Below, one piece after another: positions 18,495 to 26,443 of a DNA stretch of 64,000 bases. Made by a program: the position numbers and the translations under genes. Source of the DNA: Tsuneonella mangrovi (GTDB lineage: Bacteria; Pseudomonadota; Alphaproteobacteria; Sphingomonadales; Sphingomonadaceae); assembly GCF_002269345.1 (NCBI RefSeq), contig NZ_CP022889.1, positions 1,054,001 through 1,118,000 on the forward strand, given 5' to 3'. The notes below the pieces were generated by a model that worked only from the letters and a program-made list of their open reading frames with translations, made no database searches and was not told where the DNA came from. Within the stretch, counting starts at the first letter, position 1, and every line of letters begins with the position of its first letter.

Positions 18495-19424
18495 TCACTC
18501 GCCATCGGGTGCGGCAAACACCCATTCGTCGTCCGGGTCGCCCGGGCCGGGCGGGACGACGCGCCACCATTCCTCCACCCCCGCCTCGAACGCGGCCATC
18601 TGCTCGGCCTCCACGTCGTCGAGGTTCCAGCCGGTGAACTCGTGCGGCGCCTTCGCCCGGCGCGGGCGCGCGGCCTCCATCGCGTTGAGGATGCGCGAGA
18701 CCGGCGGGATATAGCGCCCCGCGTCCCAGTGTTCGGGATCGTCCATGTCGGGGATCCACTCGCAATAGCCGTCGGGCGGGATGCGGCGGTACCACGATCC
18801 GTCGGGAAAGCGATCGTCGGGCAGCCCGTCGCTGGTCGCCCACGCGGGGTCGGCACCCGGCGGCACCGGGCGTGGTGGAACACATGGAACACTGTCCTGC
18901 GAATAATTTCCCGCCCCCGTACGAGCGCCTGTGTGAGCGCCGGTGTGAGCGCCCGCGCCAGCGCCCTCCGGCACCGCGACTTCGGGCAGCGGGGTGCCGT
19001 CGCGCAAGGCGTCGATCGCATCGTCGAGCTGGGATAGCGCAGCGGCCACGTCCGCCCGCTCGGCCAGCTTGTCGAGCCGCGCCAAGTGCGCGAGCAGCAG
19101 CCGCGCATCGTAGCGCCGCCGCGTGGCGACCTCCTCGCCGTGGTAATAGACCGCCTCCTCCACCCCGTTGATCGCGCGGTCGGCGAGCACCTCCTCGGCC
19201 ACGTGGCGGGCAGAGACCAGCGCCGCATCCCACGCCTCCGCAAAGGCGGGCTCGCGCCGCCGCTGGCGATAGGCGGTCTGCGGGGAAACCCCCGCCGCGC
19301 GCACCGCGAGGCGGACATTGCCGAACTCGGCCAGCGACTGGAGGAACGCGGCCTGGCGGGCGGGCGTGAGGAGCAGCGGGCGCTCGACTTCGACGAAGTC
19401 GGCGTGTTCAACGATGGCGTTCAT
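18495..19424 (-). CDS. Terminase small subunit-like DNA-binding protein (orphan)
   Basis: A 309-residue protein with AGGAG before its ATG. Residues about 18-75 form a helix-turn-helix region (SLAEFGNVRLAVRAAGVSPQTAYRQRR) like phage terminase small subunits, which bind DNA packaging sites. The C-terminal half is acidic and aromatic (WYRRIPPDGYCEWIPDMDD). The middle is odd: three near-identical 12-bp units encode GAHTGAHTGART, and next to them a 24-bp dispersed repeat is read in frame as part of SQDSVPCVPP. No terminase large subunit, portal or capsid gene is nearby, so it is an orphan phage-like or domesticated regulator. Confidence 0.65.
   Translation of the reverse strand: MNAIVEHADFVEVERPLLLTPARQAAFLQSLAEFGNVRLAVRAAGVSPQTAYRQRRREPAFAEAWDAALVSARHVAEEVLADRAINGVEEAVYYHGEEVATRRRYDARLLLAHLARLDKLAERADVAAALSQLDDAIDALRDGTPLPEVAVPEGAGAGAHTGAHTGARTGAGNYSQDSVPCVPPRPVPPGADPAWATSDGLPDDRFPDGSWYRRIPPDGYCEWIPDMDDPEHWDAGRYIPPVSRILNAMEAARPRRAKAPHEFTGWNLDDVEAEQMAAFEAGVEEWWRVVPPGPGDPDDEWVFAAPDGE
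18876..18899 (-). repeat. 24-bp dispersed repeat, copy 2, inside a coding region
   Basis: Exact reverse-strand copy of 10301-10324. It falls within the terminase-like gene and is translated in frame, so either the repeat inserted without breaking the frame or it is part of a spreading element. Confidence 0.75.
18923..18958. repeat. Three 12-bp tandem repeats in the terminase-like gene
   Basis: Units at 18923-18934, 18935-18946 and 18947-18958 share the core GAGCGCC and differ at one to four positions. The 12-bp period keeps the frame and encodes a four-residue repeat (GAHT). Copy number may vary between strains. Confidence 0.7.
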
Positions 19425-19479
19425 GGTTCGCTCCTGAGCGAGAGGGAGAGAACCGGGTTAGTTATATTGGAATTGGGGT

Positions 19480-19599
19480 GTAGGACAGCTTTGGCTGACG
19501 CGGCAATTCAGAAGGTTGCTGAATTGCGATCCCCGCAGTACTCTGTACTTCGGTGGGCGGAACAGCTTAGGCTGTTAGCTTCTTTGAGGCTGTCCTTAC
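19480..19599 (+). ncRNA. Candidate multi-branched RNA upstream of the SLATT-RT genes
   Basis: Hand folding finds a closing stem GGACAGC (19483-19489) with GCTGTCC (19589-19595), extended by 19480-19482 with 19597-19599 across a one-base bulge. It encloses three hairpins: a perfect 9-bp stem GCAATTCAG/CTGAATTGC (19503-19511 with 19519-19527, 7-base loop), AGTAC/GTACT (19537-19549) and AACAGC/GCTGTT (19561-19576, tetraloop). Many defence reverse transcriptases work with a nearby non-coding RNA, so this could be the template or cofactor. A short frame crosses the same bases, so it is not proven non-coding. Confidence 0.4.
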
Positions 19600-19673
19600 A
19601 GTTGAGTTTTCTGAGCTTTGCTGTCTTCGAAAGAGGAACTAGTGTTACATTGTATGCGCCCACCAACTTATGA
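19491..19673 (+). CDS. Possible 60-residue leader protein coupled to SLATT gene
   Basis: An open frame from TTG 19491 (AGGA six bases upstream) to a TGA at 19671-19673, which overlaps the SLATT ATG as ATGA. The SLATT gene lacks its own ribosome site, so translational coupling from this frame is plausible. The product would be a Leu-rich helical peptide (LRWAEQLRLLASLRLS). It runs through the candidate RNA fold, and only one of the two readings may be real. The frame is also open far upstream across the antisense of the terminase-like gene, which is a GC-driven artefact. Confidence 0.3.
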   Translation: MADAAIQKVAELRSPQYSVLRWAEQLRLLASLRLSLQLSFLSFAVFERGTSVTLYAPTNL

Positions 19674-20236
19674 CTGACGTCAGACCATCTAATCGAATTT
19701 ACCTCACATATAAGGCTCGCATCAAAGCGGAGTCTCGCTATCGATTGTATTCGATGTTGGCGAACAGCCTCATCATTTGGTACTCATTCTTAATGATCGT
19801 CGCTACCATCGCCGTCTCTTCAGACAAAGTTGGGATTGCGCATTTCGAGACTATCCTAGCAGCGCTATCCATAGCAATTTTTGCTTCCTCGGTGTTTCTT
19901 GCGACCGGCGTTTTGCAGAAGCGCGCAGACGAATATCGCGCATGCTACCTTGAACTCCAAGAAATTTGGGAGTCCAATGTAAAAGAGCAATTAAAATTAA
20001 AGCGATATAGCGAAGCACGAAAACGGTATCCGAACCACTCGTCCCGTGATGACAGCGATGTCATACTCTCTACGTGGCTACGAAAGGGAGAACTCATTGA
20101 CACTCAAGGCAAGGTGCCCGCCTCTTTTTGGACGCTCACTACCGCCATCCTGCGGAAAGTGCTTTTTTGGCTAGCCATTGCCATCATTTTCGTAGGGCCG
20201 ATTTGGTATGCTCCGCTGTACGTAAAGATGCAGTAA
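19670..20236 (+). CDS. SLATT-domain membrane protein, predicted defence effector
   Basis: A 188-residue protein with two N-terminal transmembrane helices (about 29-50 and 60-80) followed by an amphipathic helix with QKRADEYRACYLELQEIW, the arrangement of SLATT proteins (SMODS and SLATT-associated two-TM proteins). A third hydrophobic helix (about 162-183) ends the protein. SLATT proteins are predicted pore-forming effectors of nucleotide-signal and reverse-transcriptase conflict systems. It lies 1 bp before the RT gene, is visibly AT-richer than the surrounding genes, and has no ribosome site of its own. Killing by membrane permeation is inferred from the family; I am fairly sure of the SLATT call, less of the subfamily. 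Confidence 0.75.
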   Translation: MTDVRPSNRIYLTYKARIKAESRYRLYSMLANSLIIWYSFLMIVATIAVSSDKVGIAHFETILAALSIAIFASSVFLATGVLQKRADEYRACYLELQEIWESNVKEQLKLKRYSEARKRYPNHSSRDDSDVILSTWLRKGELIDTQGKVPASFWTLTTAILRKVLFWLAIAIIFVGPIWYAPLYVKMQ

Positions 20237-20237
20237 T

Positions 20238-21599
20238 TTGGCGACCATTCTTACTCTTGAAGACCTGTTAGCATTTCCAACTGAGCGCAGTCCGGAGCAG
20301 CATTTCGAAATAGACCATCTGAGACGCCTATTCGTTGAAAAAATAGCTCGCTCACGTGCGACAGGAAAAGACGGTATTCGGGTGGGCGCTTTTGAAGAGA
20401 ATCTAACAGAAAATGCCCAGACCATCCGGCGTAAGGTTCTCAACGGGACCTATGCCTTTACTGCCTACAAAGAGAGGCTTCTGCTGAAAGGAGCCGGAAA
20501 AGCTCCCCGCCAAATTTGCATTCCCACCGTGCGCGACAGATTGGTGCTACGCGCGGTCTGCCAAATCCTTCATTCGGCAATACCGCAGTCGACAGGTTTT
20601 TCGCCACACGCCGTCGTAGATCGAGTTGCAACTCAACTTCGAATGAGTCCCCGAGATAGCTCATTCATCCGAATTGATGTCAAAGAGTTTTTCCCGAGCA
20701 TTCGCCATGACATTTTGCGAGCGGAATTGACGCGTTTCGGCCTGGATGAAATGACTTGCGGACTGTGCATGAGCGCGGTGACAAACCGCATTGGAAGTGC
20801 CGAAGATCCTCAAGTTCGAGGTGTCGCGCAGGGTCTGAGCATTTCTGGAGCGCTGGCGTGTATCTATCTCCTTCGGTTCGATGATCGCCAGACAAGACGT
20901 TTTCGGCAATACTTTCGTTATGTAGATGATATTCTCCTTATCTCTCCAACTGCGGAAGCATCAGCGCGCCTAAACAGTATGAGAAGAGCCTTAGGTCGCT
21001 TGGGTTTGACCATCCATGCAGTTGGCACATCTGGAAAGACTGAGATCCATGATGTCTCCGACGGGGTCGATTATCTGGGATATCATATCCAGCGCGAAAT
21101 GATTTCTGTGCGAGAGAGTTCATTTCGTCGAATGTTTAATAACCTTCTAAAGGTCATCACAGATTACAGATATCGTGGTAACGTTGAGAGACTTATCTTT
21201 CGGCTAAACCTTAAGATTACTGGATGTATTTCCGACGCAAAGAGGCGCGGATGGATGATGTTTTTCTCAAGAACAGAGAATATGAGGCAACTCTCGCACT
21301 TAGATAGTTTTGTGCAAAAACAATTAGATAGAGTCGGACTTCCTGAGGAAAACCGATCAAGGATCAAGCGTTTTATTAAGAGCTATCATGAAATTTGCTT
21401 CAACCTTGATCAAACCATATACATTCCTAACTTCGATGCATATGATTTAGATTCTAAAGCTGAAGTTGTCGCTATCTTATTGGATCGATCTCTTGAGGAG
21501 GTGTTGACGTTCGACGCAGAATCTATCGAGCGGAATTTCAGCCGTTTACTCGGACAAGAAGTGCACGACCTTGAAAATGATGTAGGTAATCCTTCGTAA
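20238..21599 (+). CDS. Reverse transcriptase of a SLATT-associated (DRT/UG-like) defence system
   Basis: RNA-dependent DNA polymerase of 453 residues. An in-frame TAA at 20223 leaves TTG 20238 as the only plausible start, one base after the SLATT stop, so translation is probably coupled. Catalytic residues are intact: Asp147 in RIDVKEFFPSI and the YVDD box at 228-231. APRQICIPTVRDRLVLRAV and VAQGLSISGALA are further RT motifs; the DYLGYHI segment follows. The C-terminal 160 residues (WMMFFSRTENMRQLSHLDS onward) match no domain I know. No intron maturase HNH domain, no Avd or variable repeat as in DGRs, and no retron VTG motif were seen. Codon use and base composition differ from neighbours, suggesting recent transfer. 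Confidence 0.85.
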   Translation: MATILTLEDLLAFPTERSPEQHFEIDHLRRLFVEKIARSRATGKDGIRVGAFEENLTENAQTIRRKVLNGTYAFTAYKERLLLKGAGKAPRQICIPTVRDRLVLRAVCQILHSAIPQSTGFSPHAVVDRVATQLRMSPRDSSFIRIDVKEFFPSIRHDILRAELTRFGLDEMTCGLCMSAVTNRIGSAEDPQVRGVAQGLSISGALACIYLLRFDDRQTRRFRQYFRYVDDILLISPTAEASARLNSMRRALGRLGLTIHAVGTSGKTEIHDVSDGVDYLGYHIQREMISVRESSFRRMFNNLLKVITDYRYRGNVERLIFRLNLKITGCISDAKRRGWMMFFSRTENMRQLSHLDSFVQKQLDRVGLPEENRSRIKRFIKSYHEICFNLDQTIYIPNFDAYDLDSKAEVVAILLDRSLEEVLTFDAESIERNFSRLLGQEVHDLENDVGNPS

Positions 21600-21601
21600 A
21601 C

Positions 21602-21724
21602 CTACTCCGCCGCTTCCCTCGACCCATCGTCACGTCTCAGGGCAGGCTTCCCCAACATCGCCGCTAGGTACTGCCCGGTATAGGAGCGCGGGTTCTCCGC
21701 CACCGCCTCCGGCCCTTCGACTAC
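21602..21724 (-). pseudogene. Detached second copy of the uvrA 3' end
   Basis: Read on the minus strand this encodes 40 residues beginning [20 protein letters not shown] and ending in a stop, which is plainly the C-terminal end of a UvrA protein. The intact uvrA stops only 8 bp upstream with a diverged version ([11 protein letters not shown]). The copies differ too much for a recent duplication, so this is probably the displaced original end left by recombination or integration at uvrA. It lies 2 bp from the end of the RT gene. Confidence 0.8.
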
Positions 21725-21731
21725 ACCGCTG

Positions 21732-24683
21732 CTACGCATCGGTTTCGCTCAGGACAGCCTTGTCCCGGGTCGCTCTGTCCAGCAAGGGTTTCAGGTATTG
21801 GCCGGTGTAGCTTCGCTCGTTGCAAGCGATGTCTTCCGGGACACCTTCCGCCACAACCTCGCCGCCCCGCACGCCGCCATCCGGCCCGAGGTCGAGGATA
21901 TGGTCCGCAGTCTTGATCACGTCGAGGTTGTGTTCGATCACCACCACCGAGTTGCCCTGGTCGACCAGCCGGTGGAGCACCTCGAGCAGCTTGCGCACGT
22001 CCTCGAAGTGCAGGCCGGTGGTCGGCTCGTCCAGGATATAGAGCGTCTGCCCGGTGGAGCGGCGGCTGAGTTCCTTGGCGAGCTTCACCCGCTGCGCCTC
22101 CCCGCCCGATAGCGTGGTCGCCTGCTGGCCGACCTTGACGTAGCCCAGCCCCACCTCGTTGAGCATATGCATCTTGTCGCGGATCGGGGGGACGGCCTTG
22201 AAGAACTCCTCCGCATCCTCGATCGTCATGTCGAGCACGTCGGCGATCGAGTGGCCCTTGAACTTCACCTCCAGCGTCTCGCGGTTGTAGCGCTTGCCGC
22301 CGCATTCCTCGCAGGTCACGTAGACGTCGGGCAGGAAGTGCATCTCGATCTTGATGAGGCCATCGCCCTGGCACGCCTCGCACCGGCCGCCCTTGACGTT
22401 GAAGCTGAACCGCCCGGGCTTGTAGCCGCGCGCCTGCGCCTCGGGCAGGCCGGCGAACCAGTCGCGGATATTGGTGAACGCGCCAGTGTAGGTCGCCGGG
22501 TTGGAGCGCGGGGTGCGGCCAATCGGGCTCTGGTCGATCTCGATCACCTTGTCGCAATATTCGAGGCCGGTGACACGCTCGTGCGGGCCGGCGACCACAC
22601 GCGCGCCATTGAGCTGGCGGGCGGCGGCGGCATAGAGCGTGTCGATCGTGAAGCTCGACTTGCCGCTGCCCGATACGCCGGTGACGCAGGTGAAGGTGCC
22701 GAGCGGGATGCTGGCGGTGACGTCCTGCAAATTGTTCGCCCGCGCGCCGTGGACGGTGAGCCGGTGGCCGTTGCCCTTGCGGCGCTTGGCCGGCACCGCG
22801 ATCTCCCGCCGCCCGGTGAGGTAATCGGCGGTGAGCGAGTTCTTCGCCCGCAGGATCTCCTCGAGCGTGCCCTGCGCGACCACTTCGCCGCCGTGGACCC
22901 CCGCGCCGGGGCCGAGGTCGACAATATGGTCGGCGCTGCGGATCGCGTCCTCGTCATGCTCGACCACGATCACGGTGTTGCCGAGATCGCGCAGCCGCTT
23001 GAGCGTCTCGAGCAGCCGGTCGTTGTCGCGCTGGTGGAGGCCGATGCTCGGCTCGTCGAGCACGTAGAGCACGCCGCTGAGGCCCGAGCCGATCTGGCTG
23101 GCCAAGCGGATGCGCTGGCTCTCCCCGCCGCTCAGTGTTCCGGAGGTGCGATCAAGGTTGAGGTAGTCGAGCCCGACGTTGTCGAGGAAGCCCAGCCGCT
23201 CGTTGATCTCTTTCAGGATCGCGCGGGCGATCTGGTTCTGCTGGTCGGTGAGCTTCTCCGGCAGCGCGAGGAACCAGTCCTTCGCGGCGGTGACGCTCAT
23301 CTTCGTGGGCTCGGCGATGTCAGTGCCCGCGATCTTCACCGCCAGCGCCTTGTCATTGAGCCGCTTGCCGCCGCACGCCTCGCACGGCTGCGCGGTCTGG
23401 TACTTGCCCAGTTCCTCGCGCATCCACGCGCTCTCGGTCTGCATCATGCGCCGGTTGAGGTTGCCGATCACCCCTTCGAACGGCTTGGTGACGGTGTATT
23501 CCTTGCGCCCGTCCTTGAAGGTGAGCGCGACCGGCATCCCGCCGGTGCCGTGGAGGATGATGTCGCGCTGATCGGGTGCAAGCTCGTTCCACGGGGTCGT
23601 CAGGTCGAAGTCATACGCCTTCGCGAGGCTGGTGAGCACCTGCATGTAATAGGGCGACGGCGGGTTGGACTTGGCCCACGGCACCACCGCGCCCTGTTTC
23701 AGCGTCAGCGCCTCATTCGGGACCACCAGCTGCGGATCAAACAGCAGCTTCTCGCCGAGGCCGTCGCACGTCGCGCAGGCACCCTGCGGCGCGTTGAAGC
23801 TGAACAGCCGCGGCTCGACCTCCTCGATAGTGAAGCCGGAGACCGGGCAGGCGAACTTTTCGGAGAACACGATGCGGTTGGGCGGGAGCCCCGCGCCCTT
23901 CAATTGCCCGCCGGTGACGTTGGCCCCGCCCTGTTCCTCGCCCTCGCGCCCCGGCACAACTCCATCCGCCAGATCCACATAGGCCAGCCCGTCGGCGAGC
24001 TTGAGCGCGGTCTCGAAGCTGTCGGCCAGCCGCGTCTCGATCCCTTCACGGACCGCAAGACGATCGACCACCACTTCGATGTCGTGCTTGTACTTCTTGT
24101 CGAGCGCGGGCGCTTGCTCGATCTCGTGCATCTCGCCGTCGATCCGCACTCGGGTGAAGCCCGCCTTCTGCCACTCGGCCAGTTCCTTGCGGTATTCGCC
24201 CTTGCGCCCGCGCACCACCGGGGCGAGCAGGTAGAGCCGCGTCCCTTCGGGCAGCGCCATCACCCGGTCGACCATGTTGGAGACGGTCTGCGCCTCGATC
24301 GGCAGGCCCGTGGCGGGCGAATACGGCACGCCCACCCGCGCCCACAGCAGCCGCATGTAGTCGTAAATCTCGGTCACCGTGGCGACGGTCGAGCGCGGGT
24401 TGCGGCTGGTGGTCTTCTGCTCGATCGAAATCGCAGGGGAAAGCCCGTCGATATGCTCGACATCGGGCTTCTGCATCATCTCGAGGAATTGGCGCGCATA
24501 GGCCGAAAGGCTCTCGACATAGCGCCGCTGCCCCTCGGCATAGATCGTATCGAACGCGAGCGACGACTTGCCGCTACCCGAGAGCCCCGTGACCACGATC
24601 AGCGCATCGCGCGGCAGCTCGATATCGAAGCCCTTGAGGTTGTGCTCGCGCGCGCCTTTGACGGTAATAGTGGTGAGGGCCAT
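21732..24683 (-). CDS. uvrA: Excinuclease ABC subunit A
   Basis: DNA damage-recognition ATPase of nucleotide excision repair, acting with UvrB. The ATG at 24683 gives 983 residues; the frame is open further upstream but that region holds the LexA-type box. Both ABC ATPase modules are complete: Walker [10 protein letters not shown] and GVSGSGKSS, two LSGGE signatures ([11 protein letters not shown] and [11 protein letters not shown]), and zinc-finger cysteine pairs ([35 protein letters not shown]). The last residues ([15 protein letters not shown]) look foreign, since a second UvrA-type C terminus lies just downstream. Confidence 0.97.
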   Translation of the reverse strand: MALTTITVKGAREHNLKGFDIELPRDALIVVTGLSGSGKSSLAFDTIYAEGQRRYVESLSAYARQFLEMMQKPDVEHIDGLSPAISIEQKTTSRNPRSTVATVTEIYDYMRLLWARVGVPYSPATGLPIEAQTVSNMVDRVMALPEGTRLYLLAPVVRGRKGEYRKELAEWQKAGFTRVRIDGEMHEIEQAPALDKKYKHDIEVVVDRLAVREGIETRLADSFETALKLADGLAYVDLADGVVPGREGEEQGGANVTGGQLKGAGLPPNRIVFSEKFACPVSGFTIEEVEPRLFSFNAPQGACATCDGLGEKLLFDPQLVVPNEALTLKQGAVVPWAKSNPPSPYYMQVLTSLAKAYDFDLTTPWNELAPDQRDIILHGTGGMPVALTFKDGRKEYTVTKPFEGVIGNLNRRMMQTESAWMREELGKYQTAQPCEACGGKRLNDKALAVKIAGTDIAEPTKMSVTAAKDWFLALPEKLTDQQNQIARAILKEINERLGFLDNVGLDYLNLDRTSGTLSGGESQRIRLASQIGSGLSGVLYVLDEPSIGLHQRDNDRLLETLKRLRDLGNTVIVVEHDEDAIRSADHIVDLGPGAGVHGGEVVAQGTLEEILRAKNSLTADYLTGRREIAVPAKRRKGNGHRLTVHGARANNLQDVTASIPLGTFTCVTGVSGSGKSSFTIDTLYAAAARQLNGARVVAGPHERVTGLEYCDKVIEIDQSPIGRTPRSNPATYTGAFTNIRDWFAGLPEAQARGYKPGRFSFNVKGGRCEACQGDGLIKIEMHFLPDVYVTCEECGGKRYNRETLEVKFKGHSIADVLDMTIEDAEEFFKAVPPIRDKMHMLNEVGLGYVKVGQQATTLSGGEAQRVKLAKELSRRSTGQTLYILDEPTTGLHFEDVRKLLEVLHRLVDQGNSVVVIEHNLDVIKTADHILDLGPDGGVRGGEVVAEGVPEDIACNERSYTGQYLKPLLDRATRDKAVLSETDA

Positions 24684-24693
24684 GAAGCGCTGT

Positions 24694-24708
24694 GTTCCGG
24701 TAATGTTC
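24694..24708 (-). promoter_or_regulatory. LexA/SOS box of uvrA (GTTC-N7-GTTC)
   Basis: GTTCCGGTAATGTTC is an exact match to the alphaproteobacterial LexA direct repeat GTTC-N7-GTTC. It lies 10 bp upstream of the uvrA start codon, where bound LexA would block transcription. uvrA is a known SOS gene in this class. The SOS call is from established motif knowledge. Confidence 0.75.
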
Positions 24709-24950
24709 GCATGAGTCAAGAGGGCAGGCATCCCCCTCCCCCGCCACACCGGGCGGCTGCGGACAAGGTGGGGCGAGAGGCGCAAATTGCAATCGATCGA
24801 TCCGGCAGCAATCGCTTCGTTGCTCGCTCATTGACTAGTAGCGACAAAAACCATTCGCATTTTGCGACAGGATTTGGTTAGTCGCTGCCATCAGATCCGC
24901 ATCATCCAGCAAGGGGGGAGGTTGCGGACGCGCAATGCAAGGAGCACTTC

Positions 24951-26294
24951 GTGGCTGCCATCCCCCCGTCGTCGCCTGACGAAACCGCCGTCGCATCCAC
25001 CCAGCCAGACCCCGCCGCCCGGAAGCGCGAGATGATCTTCGCGTTCCTCGTGGTGTTCATGGGGATCACCGCGGTCACGCTCAGCCAGCTGCAGGCGATC
25101 GGGCTGATCCCGCTCAAGAACCTGCTCAAGAACGAATTGCACGAGAGCAAGGAAGCGACCGCGGCGTTCTTCTTCTGGATCGGGCTGGCGTGGTACTTCA
25201 AGCCGTTCTTCGGCATCTTCACCGACGCCTTCCCGCTCTACGGCACCCGGCGGCGCAGCTATATCCTGCTCGGCGCGGTGCTCGCAGTGCTCGGGTTCGT
25301 CGCGCTGATCTTTACCCCGCACCACTACGGCGCGCTGCTGACGGTGTGCATCCTGATCAACGTGGCGATGGTGATCACCAGCACTGCGACCGGCGGCTAC
25401 ATGACGCAGAAAGCGCAGGAGTTGAAGGCATCGGGCAAGTTCGCATCGGTGTTCCAGATCGCCTACCAGATGGCGGGCGTGGTCGGCGGCCCAGTGGGCG
25501 GGCTGCTGGCGGCGATGGCGTTCGGCTATACCGGCGCAGCCGGTGCGGTGATCATGCTGTTGCCGATCCCCGCAGCGATCTTCTTCCTCAAGGAAAAGCG
25601 CATCGAGGTCGATTCCGCGCGGTTGCTGAGCGATGCCGGAGCGCAATTGAAAAAGATCGCGGCTGCCAAGACAATGTGGGCGGCGGCCGGTTTCAGTTTC
25701 CTGTTCTATTTCGCGCCGGGCATCCAGACCGCTCTGTTCTATCGCCAGCAGAACGTGATCCACATGACCACCGAACAGCAGGGGCTGATGCTGCTGCTCA
25801 ACGGGGCGTTCGCTATGCTGACCGCGACGTTCTACGGCACATATGCCGCCAAACGCTGGAACCTGCGCAAGCTGCTGTTCTGGTTCATCCTCGCCGGCGG
25901 GCTCGCGCAGATGAGCTATGCGTTCTACAATTCGATGCACCAGGCGATCGTGATCGAAAGCCTGTGGGGCCTCGGCTGGGCGGCGGCCGACATGGCGCTG
26001 AGCGACCTCTACATGCGCTCCGCCCCCGCGGGCAGCGAAGCGCTCGGCTTCGCGCTGATGGTCAGCGTACGCAACCTTTCGCTGTTCGGGGCAGACTGGC
26101 TGGGTTCAGCGGCGATGGACAAGTTCCACCTCCAGTTCAGCACGATGGCGATCACTAACGGCCTTATCTCGATGGTGGCACTGCCGTTCGTGTTCCTGCT
26201 GTCGGGCAAGATCGTCGACCGGACCGATTCGGCCGCCGAAGCGGAAGCCATCCCGCCCGTCCCCAGCGGCAAGGCGGTGATCGACGAGGGGTAA
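24951..26294 (+). CDS. BT1/MFS family membrane transporter
   Basis: A 447-residue inner-membrane protein with about 12 helices. The GTG at 24951 is preceded by AAGGAG at 24939-24944. The loop WYFKPFFGIFTDAFPLYGTRRRSYILLG matches the BT1 (folate-biopterin transporter) pattern of KP-G-SD-P--G-RR, so transport of a pterin, folate or other organic anion is possible, but the family is broad. It stands alone: 267 bp separate it from uvrA and 149 bp from the first RTX gene, and neither neighbour hints at substrate. Confidence 0.8.
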   Translation: MAAIPPSSPDETAVASTQPDPAARKREMIFAFLVVFMGITAVTLSQLQAIGLIPLKNLLKNELHESKEATAAFFFWIGLAWYFKPFFGIFTDAFPLYGTRRRSYILLGAVLAVLGFVALIFTPHHYGALLTVCILINVAMVITSTATGGYMTQKAQELKASGKFASVFQIAYQMAGVVGGPVGGLLAAMAFGYTGAAGAVIMLLPIPAAIFFLKEKRIEVDSARLLSDAGAQLKKIAAAKTMWAAAGFSFLFYFAPGIQTALFYRQQNVIHMTTEQQGLMLLLNGAFAMLTATFYGTYAAKRWNLRKLLFWFILAGGLAQMSYAFYNSMHQAIVIESLWGLGWAAADMALSDLYMRSAPAGSEALGFALMVSVRNLSLFGADWLGSAAMDKFHLQFSTMAITNGLISMVALPFVFLLSGKIVDRTDSAAEAEAIPPVPSGKAVIDEG

Positions 26295-26409
26295 CCTTGG
26301 CGCCGTTGGCGGGGGTTTGACCGTTCGCGCTAGCGACCTGAAAGAAAAGCCCAATCGATCGATTTCAGGATTGTCTTTCGGTTTAGCGAGATTAAGTTGC
26401 GGACTCTGG

Positions 26410-26430
26410 AAGGCAGTGGGGAGCTGCCTT
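26410..26430 (+). promoter_or_regulatory. Leader hairpin before the first RTX gene
   Basis: AAGGCAG (26410-26416) and CTGCCTT (26424-26430) form a perfect 7-bp stem with a 7-base loop, ending just before a GGGAG ribosome site (26432-26436) and 14 bp from the ATG. It could protect the transcript or control translation. No long T tract follows, so termination is unlikely. Confidence 0.4.
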
Positions 26431-26443
26431 TGGGAGTATCCGA

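Noticed and set aside
20238-21599. RT as part of a diversity-generating retroelement
   Set aside because: No variable/template repeat pair, no Avd-like gene and no target protein with a C-type lectin fold nearby.
19480-21599. Locus as a classical retron
   Set aside because: No VTG motif was seen in the RT and the candidate RNA is separated from the RT by the SLATT gene; an msr-msd layout with the priming G could not be identified.
22167-24881. A 904-codon open frame on the plus strand opposite uvrA
   Set aside because: It mirrors the GC-rich codon pattern of uvrA, has no domain or ribosome site, and uvrA itself is certain.
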